DNA from: Piscicola geometra
Taxonomy: Eukaryota; Annelida; Clitellata; Hirudinida; Piscicolidae
Assembly: GCA_943735955.1 (NCBI GenBank)
Contig: OX030956.1
Coordinates: 5,602,876 to 5,666,875 of the forward strand
Direction: 5' to 3'
DNA: 64,000 bases
Part shown: piece after piece, positions 1 to 11,530 of the stretch
Layout of the letters: the number at the start of each line of letters is the position of its first letter
How positions within the stretch are numbered: the stretch's first letter is position 1
Position numbers and translations under genes: made by a program
The notes under the pieces: model-generated
Seen by the model: only the letters and a program-made list of their open reading frames with translations
The model's database searches: none
Told to the model about the DNA's origin: nothing

Positions 1-640
1 TGGTTGTATGGGGTGTTGTGGTTGTATGGGGTGTTGTGGTGATGGTGGTTGTATGGGGTGTGGTGGTTGTATGGGGTGTGGTGATGGTGGTATGGGGTGT
101 GGTGGTGATGGTGGTTGTATGGGGTGGTTTAGTGATGGTGGTTGCATGGGGTGTTGTGGTTGTGGTGATGGTGGTTGTATGGGGTGTGGTTGTATGGGGT
201 GGTTGTATAGGGTGTGGTGATGGTGGTATGGGGTGTGGTGGTGATGGTGGTTGTATGGGGTGGTTTAGTGATGGTGGTTTTATGGGGTGTTGTGGTTGTA
301 TGAGGTGTGGTTGTATGGGGTGTGGTTGTATGGGGTGGTTGTAATGATGATGGTTGTGGTGATGGTAGTTGTTGTGATTGTGGTTGTTGTGATTGTGGTT
401 GTGGTGATGGTGGTTGTGGTGATGTTGGTTGTGGTGATGTTGGTTGTGGTGATGGTGGTTGTGGTGATGGTGGTGTGGGGTGGTTTGGTGATGGTGGTTG
501 TATGGGGTGGTTTGGTGATGATGGTTGTATGGGGTGGGGTGGATGTGGTGGGTTGTATGGGGTGTGGTGTAGTAACTGCATGGGTTTTGTGGTTGTTTGC
601 ATGGAGGTGGTGGTGGTGGTGTGCTAGCGGCATGGGAGCA
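1..640. repeat. G/T-rich minisatellite
   Basis: The stretch is built from short irregular blocks such as TGGTTGTATGGGGTG, GTGGTGATGG and TTGTGGTGATG, with almost no C on the + strand. It gives long low-complexity open frames on both strands (Cys/Gly/Val-rich or Pro/Thr/His-rich), which I do not treat as genes. It lies just before the first visible exon of the gamma-tubulin complex gene and is probably part of an intron of that gene. The left edge is cut by the window. Confidence 0.9.
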
Positions 641-847
641 GTGGGGAATAATTGAAAGGATATGTTAGAATGAAAATTAAAAAGTTGGAGTTAGTATTAC
701 TTCTCACCCTAGCAAACACACAAGGAATTTATTCATATAAATCGAGAAAGTATTTGTCAGTTTAATTACAATTATTATTATAGTTCATATTATTATAATC
801 ACTGTAATGAATAATGTTGATGATCATCATCATCATCATGAACACAG

Positions 848-2843
848 GCGATGAGGAAGTACATCCTGCTGGGTCAGGGAGATTTCATAAGACACCTGAT
901 GGACCTCCTAGAGTCTGTACACCCTCACCCTCTCCTGCCATCCCATCCTAACCGTCAAAACACCACTCCATCCACTCTTGACAACCACCAATGCATCACC
1001 ACTCCATCACACTAAAGCTAAACTATCCCACCCCAAATCCACTGAGACCTCGCCACTCCATCCCATCTAAATCCCACAACCACAAAAAACCTCCAATCCA
1101 TCACAAAACCACAGCACCACTCAAACACACAATGTCTCCCTCCAATCCACTACGCAACCCTCCCACTCCACACCACACCACCCAACCCCTCTACTAATCA
1201 CCACAACGCCAGGGAGGACCTGGGCAAGGCGGCACAGAGCCTCTTCCTGCACAACCTGACAGGCATCCTTGAGACCGCCATCAGAGCCACCAACGCCCAG
1301 TACGAAGAACAGCAGATCATCTCGCGATTGGATGTCTTCTTGCTCCAGGTGGGATGGGGGTTGGGGGTGTGGGGTCTGAGGGTGGTTCACTTTTTGAGGA
1401 GGGGTGCAGGGTGGTGAACATCTTTGAATTTTTCTGATTCGGTTTTTTTCGTTTGTGATGATTATGATGATGGGTGTGAAGAATATAATGTTATTGGTGA
1501 TGATGGTGATGAGATTGACGCATAAATTTTATAATTCTTGAAATTCCTCCGTTTCCATTTCCATAAAACCACCCCAACTCACACCCACCCACCCACCAAC
1601 CAACCAGATCTCTCCGGGCGACACTGGCTGGGACGTCTTCAGTCTTCGCTACCACGTGACCGGGCACGTGGGCGTCGTCTTCGGCGGCGGCGACTGCATG
1701 CTGCTCTATCGCATGGTCTTCAACTTCCTGTGGCGTGCCAAGAGGATGGAGTATGTGCTGGTGTCGTTGTGGAAACTCAACGTCTTCTACTCCAAGGCGC
1801 TGAGGCGATATGCAGGTGTTTTTTGGGTGGGTGATGGTTATATTTCTTTTTTTTTTCTTCAAAAAAGGCCTTTTGACCTCTTATCTGTCCTCTGTCGGTA
1901 ATGGTAATTATTATTGTTTATTTATTCCATAATTCTATTTTTTTTATGATTTATTTTTATTAATTGTATTATTAATATCCTATATCTTGTTAGTAATTTA
2001 TTTCCCGTCTTCTTCTCTTCATCCCGTCAGAATTCTCTTCCCTCATGCACTCTTGTCACCTTCTCGCCAGTGAAATGATGCATCTGGTGCAGCAGATCCA
2101 GTACTACATCAACTTCGAGGTGCATCTAATGGCCACGTGTGGCAAAGATGGCGCGGAAACTAATTAGGGACTTTTGTTCTGAGATGATGCCATCATTATT
2201 AATACAGCATCAACACATCCTTATCGTCATCATCATCACCACCATCCTATCATCATCATCATCATTACCACCACACCATCATCATCATCACCACCATCCT
2301 ACAGGTGCTGGAGTGTTCGTGGGTGGAGTTTATGGCGCAATTGCAGGAGTCATGTGACCTGGATCAGCTGATGCAAGCGCACCAACACTTCATCAACACC
2401 ATCTTCTCTCACTCCCTCCTCCACTCCGAGTCTGCCGTATGTGTTTGTGTGTTTGTTATTTTTGTTTGGTTGTTTGGATTTTTTGTTTTTGTCTTGTTTT
2501 TTTTTGTGTATATGTGTGATGTTGTTTGCATCATAGGGCTAATGCCGGATGTTTATTTCAAAAATTCTTTTTGTAACGGGACTGAAATACTAATTGTTTT
2601 AAAATTGAATAATTTAATATTAAATCTAATTCAACTATTAACAATTTATATAGGAAATTTCTTCATAGCTACACCACCAACAACCCTTACCAACTTCCAC
2701 AGCCGATCTTGACCCAGTTAAGGTCGTTGTTTGACCTGATTTTGCAGTTCCAGGACCTGCAAAAGGAGTTGTATGGTGAGATTGCTAGAGAGGTGGAGTT
2801 GAGGAAAGGACATGAAGCTAGAAAAAAGGTCTGATTATGACTT

Positions 2844-2909
<66 letters not shown>

Positions 2910-3648
2910 TTACTACTACTACTACTACTACTATTAATACTACTACTACTACTATTACTACTACTACTACTAAAGTACTTTTACTTTGAAAAGCCTTTCA
3001 AGACAAACAATCACAGCACACCATAGACTATGGTCCATAGAACACCACTCCATCACCACACAACACAGAAGAACAAAGGCGAGGATGACGATGAAGCAGC
3101 GTTAGATGCAGAGGAGGGCAGGAGGGCTTCCTTCCTCGAGGCATTCCTCCCCTCATCCCTCTCCCGCGTCCGAGTGCTCAGTCAGTCGTACAAGGTAGGT
3201 ACTCGCCTGCTATGAATACTTTGAGCGCCTTAATCTCTGCGACGTCCTAATGATAATTATCATTATCGATTTCATATATCGCCCGGATACGCACCTGAAG
3301 CGTCTTACGAAATTAACATTTTACTATCTCAATGATTTGATATTAAAACGCCGCAGACCATCACCGCCATCATCATAACCACCACCACTACCACCATTAC
3401 AACTATCATCACCACAACCATCATCATCATCACCACCACCACAGAGGATGGTGGAGCAGTTCCTGCACCTGGTGGGCGCCTTCTCGAACAGCAGTCTGCG
3501 CTGCCTCATCTTCCGACTCAACTTCAGCGAACACTACCGCCACCACCACACCACCACCAGGAAGTCAAAGCTATTCCTAGCCGCCTCCGCATCACCACCT
3601 ACCGCCCAAAAACAAAAGTTACTTGATTCTACACGCTCTTCCCATTGA
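848..3648 (+). CDS. TUBGCP3: Gamma-tubulin complex component 3, C-terminal part (8 exons)
   Basis: Core subunit of the gamma-tubulin ring complex, which nucleates microtubules. Exons in a consistent phase: 848-916, 1217-1348, 1608-1815, 2031-2119, 2305-2436, 2718-2828, 3069-3194, 3445-3648 (stop). Family signatures are clear: [15 protein letters not shown] in the first exon, [18 protein letters not shown] in the second, [12 protein letters not shown] and [12 protein letters not shown] in the third, QIQYYINFE in the fourth, VLECSWVEF in the fifth and [10 protein letters not shown] near the end. These fit GCP3 better than GCP2, whose equivalent positions differ from memory. This is the GRIP2 (gamma-tubulin-binding) half; the N-terminal half must lie left of the window. 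The acceptor at 1216 was preferred over 1212 because it keeps phase and family spacing. The C-terminal tail after EHYR is His/Thr-rich and unlike the family. Convergent with UPF3, whose stop is 198 bp away. Confidence 0.9.
2840..2972. repeat. (TAC)n microsatellite in TUBGCP3 intron
   Basis: Nearly pure CTA/TAC trinucleotide run with a few interruptions (ATTAC, ATTAATAC), starting about 12 bases after the donor of exon 2718-2828. The same trinucleotide follows donors in NCAPH introns at 57739 and 58553. Confidence 0.95.
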
Positions 3649-3846
3649 TTTGATGCAACTATTTCTATTTCTTACTTGTACTCTTACTTGATATTACATT
3701 TCGCTTATTTTATCCGATTATTTTTTATTTTAAACTCGTCTTCAACGATCAACTGAAATTGTTATATTTGATGTATTTAGAAAAACTCGTTTGTAATTAT
3801 AAAGTGAAATATTATTTGAACAAAATAGCGAACGACTTTATACAAA

Positions 3847-6781
3847 TTAGTCCTTTCTTTTCGGGCCTGGCTTGTAAATGGGTCTCTCAGGCCGATCCTG
3901 TCGACCAATTAGGACGTATTTAATTAATTTCAATTTAATGCTAGCTTAATTATTAGTAAGAATCATCTCTTAAAGGCGTAATACATACAATTTCCAGTCA
4001 TAGTAAAGGACAACCTTATTCCTGATCCTGGGTTTTCTACCAGCCTCTTCAACACTCTCCTCCCTCACCACCTTCTTCACCCCTTCCATGCCACCACCAG
4101 AGGCCTTCCTGCCTTCTTCCTTCACACCTCCCTTCGGATCATCCTTCCCACTCTTCACCTCATCCCTCCCACTCTCACTCCTTTCCTTCACCTCTGAGGC
4201 ACCATAATTATTCTTCCTCACTGACGTCTCAGGCTTGCCTCCTTCCCCTCCTCCTCCACTCCCTCCTCCTCCTCCACTTCCTCCTCCTCCTCCCCTCTCC
4301 ACCACCTCCTCTTTTGAAGGCTTCTTGAGGATCTTCATGCACTTTACAGGCGCTCCCTTGTCTTGGCTCTTGTGTGTCTTGGAAGCCTCCTTTATTTTAA
4401 ATTATTATTATGAGTGAATTTTAATTAATACAATTATTATTATTAAATTTTAATTACCAAAATTATTATTATTAAATTTTAATTAACAAAATTATTATTA
4501 TTAAATTTTAATTAACAAAATTATTATTATTAAATTTTAATTAACAAAATTATTATTATTAAATTTTAATTAACAAAATTATTATTAAATTTTAATTAAC
4601 AAAATTATTATTATTAAATTTTAATTAACAAAATTATTATTATTAAATTTTAATTAACAAAATTATTATTATTAAATTTTAATTAACAAAATTATTATTA
4701 TTAAATTTTAATTAAAAAAATTATTATTATTATTATTGAATTTTAATTAAAAATTATCATGAGTGAGTTTTAAAAATAACATTATAACAAATGAAATTTA
4801 ATCTTGAATATTTGTTATTGCGTGATGATGACGATGACAAGGATGAATGCACCTCCTCTTCTCTCTGCTTTAGTGACTTGCGTTGTCTGTCGTAACTGTG
4901 CTTGCTCCTGTCAGACCTCGAGGTGGTTGAAAAAAAATCGTGCAAAAAAAGTTTTTCAAAATGAACATTTGAGAGATAAATATAATTTAAATGATATATT
5001 ATGACAAACTTTGATTCTTCGCTTTTGGAATCTGCATCTTTCCTGTTCTCAGCAGCCTTGGTGTTGTTGATGATAGTCTCCACGTGCACGTGCTTGTTGT
5101 CTGCTGCCTTTGTGTCAGTCTGCTTGTCTGTCTTTGTCTCTGTGCCCTTGTCTGTCTTGTTGCCTCCCTCTGAAGCAGCCTTGCCCTTCTTCTCTCCCAC
5201 CCTCTCCTTCCTTGACGACTTCTGTGTAATTATGTTCTTACCAATTCATCATTACCATCATCACCAATACTATCAGCATCATTACCCAACCGTCATCATC
5301 AAATTTATGCAATAACAATAGTATCACTTTATAACAAGCACACGCATAAACAACTCAACACTAAAACGAATTGAAGGACGGGACGAAGCAACCGACCGAG
5401 GGCTTGGTCTTGGCAGGCCTGCTCGACCTCTCAGACCTGCGACTCCTCTTCTCCTCCCTGCCTTTCTGTCCATCCAATCACATTCACATTACATCTAAAC
5501 TTTCCTATTTTTTATAACTTTTTTTTACAGGAATTAAAATAAATTGAATCATCCTGCAAAATTGACTGAGCGCCTGTGTCACCATCATCATCATCATCAA
5601 AGCACCCACCTGTTTCCTGTCCTCCTTATTCTTCATGAAGTCCACCAATGGAGTGATTTCGTAATCCACTTCCGCCTTTGCTGCAACAAAGAATGCCTTT
5701 GATGTGATCATTTATGAAAAAGAAATCTATAGAATTATTATCATCATCACTATCGTCGAAATCATCATAATCAAAACCATCATCACAATCATCATCCAGT
5801 TTATATTAAACAAGTCGTGCCTAGAATCACAACATTAAAGTAATGCATTTGCAGAGAGAGGAAACGGTTGCCACGACAACGGACCCTTGGAGGCGTCTGA
5901 AGCCTCAGTCAGTGCCTCCTTGCCGCCCTCGTCCACCTTCTTCAAGCTCTCCACAAACTTCAAGTACTCAGAGTCTGCACAGGTGAACGCTTAGAATATA
6001 GAAGTTATAGCAGTTAGATTTTACATGAAATTTTTTATTGAATTATTATATACTGATAAATAAAGTAAATTATTATTATAATGAACGAATTATAAATTAT
6101 TCGAAACTAAGAAGCAAAGATGCCTGTCTCGATGGTTCCTGATATGGGGTCTGCCTTGAACCTTGAGAGTGGAATCTTCTGGTAGGGTGCATATTCCACC
6201 TGTGCTATGAACTCTTCTCCTGATTAACATGCAAATTAGCGAATTGATCATCTATGGCAAGTAGAAAAATTATTTCAAAATAGCTCATGAAAGAAATGTA
6301 TTTGTTATTAATCATTATAAGTATACAACCTTTTTGGTCAAGAAATACATATCCATCATATCTCTCCTTGAACAAGTTAGTATCTTCAGCATTCATGAAG
6401 TTGAAATATGCCCTGGAAAACTGGTCCTCGCTTCAAATTAAATTAAAGTAGAAAAAAGGTTTGAAAAAAATATTTTTTTATGATAGCAAGTTATTATTTT
6501 CAAGTTTGTCATTTAATGAAATTATATTTTATTTGAATATTGAGAAAATTTAACTTCAAGTTTTGAACCTATTTGATCCTGAAACAAAGTTGTAATAATT
6601 GTGTTCTTCAAGGGGACTGACATATTTCAAAAATTCTTCTGAATTATATGATGGAGGAAGTTTTCTGACAACTATCTATAAAAAGTATCAAAAGGATTAT
6701 AAACAATATATTCATTTTATAATTCATTCAAGATAACACAATATAAATTACTTTAGTTCGAATTGAAGTATTTGCAGGCAT
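3847..6781 (-). CDS. UPF3: UPF3 regulator of nonsense-mediated mRNA decay (11 exons)
   Basis: NMD factor linking UPF2 to the exon junction complex. Exons in coding order: 6781-6752, 6675-6569, 6430-6330, 6219-6124, 5974-5885, 5680-5610, 5465-5397, 5221-5010, 4916-4853, 4389-4015, 3897-3847; together 421 codons plus stop with matching phases. The N-terminal RNP-like Upf3 domain is recognised from IVVRKLPPSYNSEEFLKYV (residues about 11-29), RAYFNFMNAED, DGYVFLDQKG and EYAPYQKIPLSRF. A Lys/Arg/Glu/Ser-rich middle follows, then a Gly/Ser linker, and a C-terminal RIRNKDRP split over the last two exons, matching the EJC-binding motif. The initiator is the first ATG, MPANTSIRTK. The intron after 6124 begins with GC rather than GT. 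Reading through the last donor would give a different 15-residue tail; the spliced version restores the conserved motif and is preferred. Vertebrate UPF3A and UPF3B are paralogues; a single ancestral gene is assumed. Confidence 0.92.
4405..4762. repeat. AT-rich 29-bp minisatellite in UPF3 intron
   Basis: About eleven tandem copies of a roughly 29-bp unit containing TTTTAATTAACAAAATTATT, with one copy shortened by about 6 bp near 4577-4600. It fills most of the intron between exons 4916-4853 and 4389-4015. Confidence 0.92.
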
Positions 6782-7076
6782 AATTGAAAATCTGTTGATG
6801 AAATTCAATTTCTTTAAACATCAGTTTAAAAACTAATCTCTAAAAATATGATGTGAAAAGTCGATTAGATTAAAACATTTATTGGTAGCATACTTTTACA
6901 CAATTGAAATTATTTGTTAAATATAAATGAAATAATTAAAATTTCTTTAGCTTATAAATGTTGTAACATTTATTTATTTGGTTTTAGTTAAACCTATAGT
7001 TACATTTCGAAATAATTCTCTTTAAAGTTTAAACAGACCGAAGTTTGCTGCTTTTGAATTGTAAAAAAAACACATA
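6782..7076. promoter_or_regulatory. Divergent promoter region between UPF3 and NDUFA1
   Basis: About 295 bp separate the two start codons, which point away from each other. The sequence is AT-rich and I see no strong TATA box or other certain element. That both genes start from here is inferred from their arrangement. Confidence 0.55.
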
Positions 7077-7434
7077 ATGTGGTATGAAATTTTACCAAGT
7101 TTCGCTATTGTGTGCGTGGGATTATTTGCAGCTCCAACCCTTCAAATCGGGTTCAATTACTTGTTCTTAAACGGAAAGGTAAGATGGCTTTATTTAATAG
7201 TTACATTTAAATTCGGCTAAATCATTTGTTAAAATAAATATTTATATGCTCAGACTATTGCTCGTCGGTGGCTGGAACATCCAGAAGACTTTCAAGGTTA
7301 TCTTAGGGACAGGAGGATCACCGGCAGTGAATACAAACCCATAGTATGTACAATTATATACTCTTTTTGTATAAATACTTTTTTACACTTTTCAATTTTA
7401 TTTTCAGGGTTTGGAGGGATTGTCAGAAGAATAA
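7077..7434 (+). CDS. NDUFA1: NADH dehydrogenase [ubiquinone] 1 alpha subcomplex subunit 1 (3 exons)
   Basis: Small single-span accessory subunit (MWFE) of mitochondrial complex I. Exons 7077-7178, 7254-7343 and 7408-7434 join in frame to 72 residues, close to the 70 of the mammalian protein. The protein starts MWYEILPSFAIVCVGLF, the family's MWFEILPG-type start followed by one hydrophobic segment (about residues 8-25); the matrix-facing tail carries RDRRITGSEY, matching the conserved RDRRISG motif. The introns are short (75 and 64 nt). Upstream it is divergent from UPF3; downstream it is convergent with RELCH, whose stop lies 189 bp beyond. Confidence 0.93.
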
Positions 7435-7622
7435 TGCATTGAAATGGTTACAAGGTGAAAGTAAATACAATGAGATGGAAGGATCATTATGATACATCAT
7501 AAACACTGAGTAAAATGTTAGGTTACAAAATGTATTGCAAAAAATATTAACTTTATTTATATAAATATATCACAATTGGAAGTAAGTACATTAAAAAAGT
7601 TAACAAATTTTCTTAATGAATA

Positions 7623-10600
7623 TCATTTGTTTGAATTATTAAAAATCTTTTGAAAATTCTTATGATTAGCTAAGTTTTTTACATCTTTGAATTTGTTCAT
7701 AAACGCGCTTCTTGTAGTTTCAGGATCTGAAAAGTTTTGAGGCTGATAAGGTGATTGGGCATTTTCAATTGGCGCCTTTTTGTATTCGGTTTTTTCCTCC
7801 AGTTCTCTAATCATGGAATTGACGACATCCGCTCTGTTGGGAGCGACATTTTGAATATCATGTAATAGACATCTCAATCCTGGAAGTATGACATCTTTTG
7901 ATATCTTGTCGTTCACATAGCAACACAATGCACTGATGAATGCATCAAGTAGCCGTAAGGTGATGTCTAGCTTGAAGTTGGGGTCTAAGTTCTGGGTTAT
8001 TTGGTTCTTAATTGCGATTGTCGTCAGCCTGGGAAGGACAAACTCGTCTCTCATCTTGGCGTCTATCCTGGGGCCGATCCTGCCAAGGACTTTCACTATT
8101 TCGAGGATGATGGCGTTGTTGTTGAATGTGGACGTCTGGTCACCCATGAAAGTCTTTATCTGGATTTGAATCTTTTCGAAGATCTTGATTGGGTTGTCGA
8201 TGTTGAGGGTGTTGGAGATGTACTCGATGAGGGCACCGAAGGGTGAGATGGTCGATACTTTGACCGTCTCGTCGTGGTCATTTGCCAGTGTGATGAGGGC
8301 AGGGAGGATCTTAGAGTTGATGTGGCCTTCGTGGTAGCCGCAGTTGGAGATGAGCCACTCGAGCATCCTCGAGGTGGCTGCTCTGATCAGGACGTTCTTG
8401 TGCACCACTCCGAACTCGCAGAGCACCTTCAGCAGCAGGTCTCTGAAGATGGGCCTTGAGTTTCCAGCTGTGTCGTCGTAGCGGGAAAGTTCCACAAAGG
8501 CGGATTGAATGGAGGTGAGAGGGAGGCAGGAGCTGGAAAGGGTGGATAGGAGGTGGCAGAGGAATTTTGTGAGGGATTCTTTGTGTTTGGCGGCTTCAGT
8601 TTGGTCGAGGGAGAGGATGATGGAGGGGTGGATGCCTGCCACGTAGACTGGCACGATGCTCATGGTGACGAAGGAGGTGTTCGGGTGCATGTGGTCGTCT
8701 AGCTTGCAGAGGTACTTTTCGAATCGAAACTTTATTTGCGTGGCGACGAAATTGGCGCCGAATATTGAGGATAGTTTCTGGAAGAACTTGATGACCAGTT
8801 TGATCAATGGCGGTGATATCTCGAGGCGTGAGAGGAATTCGATCATCTGGAGAACCAGGTCATTCGAGACCCAGTGCAGTTCAGGCCAACAATCGAACCA
8901 CTCCTGGCTCACAACGCCATAGTAGTTCAGAATCAGTAGTTCAGTGTCGTGCTTGCTCCTCTTTAGAATCTTGCTTTGAAATTCGGAACTCAATTCGAGC
9001 TCCTTGCCTTCTACATTCGCGATACTTTTCGGGGATTCTAATTTCGGACATGAGCTGATGACCAAAGCGAAGGCGTAAGGAAGGACTTGGTTGAGACTGG
9101 CGACTGCATTCTTGAACATCTCTGCGTCCTTGGTGATAAAGCTTGCCGAGTCGTTGGAGACGGTCTTGCATGTGGAGTTCTTGAAGGCGACGAGGATGTG
9201 GCAGAGGATGAACTCCTGCAGTCGCTTGAAGTGCAGGCTCCAGCGGCAGATGGAGGGCAGCAGGAAGTGGATGCATGCCTCCAACACCCTCTCGGACGAG
9301 TCGTGCATGAACTTCTCCATCGTTTCGGTGATCTGCGCGAACTTTTCTTCGTTCTCGATGAAGGAAACGAGGATGGCGAAACTCTTGACGGTTGCCTCTC
9401 TCAACTCCTCCTCCTTATCGTCTGCCAACTGCTTGATCATCGAGAAGAGCAGCGAAACTCTGGTGTCGTTGTGCACGTACGGACTCAAGACGCCACAAGT
9501 CTCCGCGACCAACAACCTCCTTTCCAGGTACTTGTGTGTGATCTGCTCCCAGCATTGCGGAAGCAGTTCCGACTCCACCTGGATGGAGGCCATGTTCCTC
9601 GAGAAGGTCAAGCAGCCCTTCATGATGACCCTCCTCTGAGCCTCGTCTGGTCGCTTGATAAGGTTGAAGATCAAGTTCAGCATTTCGTCTCGTTTCTTCG
9701 AGGAAGGGTGGTGCATGACGGTGAAGATGAGGAGTGGCAGCAGTTGGTCCCGCTTGGCGACCAGTATGTTAGGGACAATCTTCGGCAGTGCGCTTCCCAA
9801 GGAAAGAATGAGTTTGTCGAAGTTTTTAGTGGAGTCGTCACCATCCAGGTACTGCAGGTCATCGTCGGAAGCTTTGTTTATTATAAGTTCTATCAGGTAA
9901 TTCTGGTATTTGTCAATTTCACATAATCTCTTCTCAGATTGGGTTAATTTTTCTTTATGTCTTTCTGTTAATTGTTCTAGTATTAAACCGGGTTCTTCAG
10001 AAATACTAAAATCTTTCAAGATATTTGATTCTTGCGCAACTTCTAGTTTGTCTTCGGTTAAAGACTTTTTCTTGGATAGTTGATTGAGTTCTTGTTTGAG
10101 GTTTCCATTTTCCTGGTTCATTTCTAGAATACTCCTTTCTAGTTCACCTATCCTTTCCTTCATTGAGTCATTATCTTTTTGAAATGCTTCAGAAAGAACT
10201 TCATCAAGTTTGACGTTGCATTCAAAATCTCTTTTATCAACATGCTTATCTTGCTGTTCACCAAAATCATGAAAAAGACTCATCAAGTCATTAGGCTTGG
10301 ATATGTTCAATCCAACATCATCCCAGTCATCAAAATCTTGGTTGTCGTTCTCTTCTGAGAACGTTACAGACGTTAGTTTATATCCCTGTTTTAGGAGGTA
10401 TTCGTTCACCAAAAAGTTCATTGCTCTTTTTTCGAAGAGAACACAGTTGGAATTGACTCTAGTTGTCTCAGTGTCTCCTTGAATCTTCTTGGCAGTTTCT
10501 GAAGACTTTGTGAGAGCAGATCTCAATGAGTTTATTTGTTCTTGAGCTTTTCTTAGTTCAAATTCTAAAACAGCAATTTTATCATTTTCGCATCTTTCAC

Positions 10601-11056
10601 CATCATCAGAGTATCTTGAAAAATCAAGAGAGTCAAATGTTGTGATGCTTGAAGTTCTTGTTAATTTGTTTGAGAGTGTTGAAGAATCTGCAAATTTACT
10701 TTTTTCGAAATTTTCTGGATTCGAAAAGTATTCTTTTAGCCTAGTTACTTCATGTCCTAGTTCCAGGAGTTCCATGTAGAACTCGAGAGCAGTCAATGAA
10801 AAGTTCTGGTGTATAAGGAAGTGAGCAATTTTGTCGAAGTGAGCTGGTCCGTACAACTGACTGGCAGCTGCGTGAGGGGTGGAGGGAGATTCACTGCCAT
10901 CGTCGTCGAATGGGTTTGTGCTCCGCGGTAACATTTCTTTTTGTGAGTTTTCCTAAAAGTGAAATATATTTCTAGACAATAATTAATTAAATAAGTTTAC
11001 AAAAAAATCACAAGTTAAAGAATAGACGGCTTTATCTAATTAAAACTCACCTCCAT
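7623..11056 (-). CDS. RELCH: RELCH: LisH, coiled-coil and HEAT-repeat RAB11-binding protein (2 exons)
   Basis: Homologue of RELCH/KIAA1468, which links recycling endosomes to the trans-Golgi and is involved in cholesterol transfer. The main exon 10952-7623 is one uninterrupted frame. A tiny first exon, 11056-11051 (ATG GAG), sits before a GTGAGT donor, and the acceptor at 10954-10953 joins in frame to give MEENSQKEMLPR; total 1111 residues, against roughly 1200 in vertebrates. A start at 10934 inside the main exon is the alternative. LisH-type region about residues 35-75 (FLIHQNFSLTALEFYMELLE), then the conserved SLDFSRYSDDG block and VLEFELRKAQEQI, a second LisH-like block (EKRAMNFLVNEYLLK) followed by WDDVGLNI, coiled coil about 255-330, and helical HEAT-type repeats over the rest. 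The absence of introns over 3.3 kb contrasts with every neighbour except the small gene at 33178. Confidence 0.93.
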
Positions 11057-11530
11057 GTTTCTATTTAAATTCTATTTCGTCTAGAGATGGACTAATGGAT
11101 TTTTAATTCTAACCCGCACCTGTATTACTTTTATATTTTTAATGAAGCGAATCATAAGACACAGAAACTCTAATTTTTTAATGAACAATCTAAAGAAGTG
11201 TCATGAGAATTTGAGTAATTTAATAAAACTATAAAAAGATTTTTTTAATAAATACTTTGAACTATATATAATATATATAATATATATATATATATATTAT
11301 ATATCAATCAATCAAATAAATTAATAAATAAATCAGTCGAAATAGATTCAATCACCACTATGACATTTAAATATATTCTAAACTATTTAAAAAGACAAAA
11401 ACAGGCTTTAATTTATTATCAGAAAATCAACGTGTAGTTATATTACCAACTGAAACGATCAGTATTTCATCCTAAAGATAATCAATAATAATAAAAAGTA
11501 AACGAATTACAATATTCAAAAATCATGACG
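11057..11530. other. AT-rich intergenic stretch, RELCH to SEC13
   Basis: No gene seen. It contains the RELCH upstream region and an alternating TA run at about 11266-11304. The end of SEC13 lies at 11531 on the same strand. Confidence 0.7.

Noticed and set aside
129..655. Several long Pro/Thr/His-, Val- or Cys/Gly-rich open frames
   Set aside because: They are translations of a G/T minisatellite in all frames; no start context or family match.
3970..4014. Alternative UPF3 C-terminus by read-through to the stop at 3970
   Set aside because: It lacks the conserved residues after RIRNK, whereas splicing to 3897 restores them in frame.
5001..5315. 104-codon + strand frame opposite UPF3
   Set aside because: Leu/Val/Ser-rich antisense of the Lys/Thr/Asp-rich UPF3 exon 5221-5010; no independent support.
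9087..9926. 279-codon open frame on the + strand
   Set aside because: It is antisense to the strongly conserved RELCH coding region, has no family resemblance and arises from codon composition of that gene.
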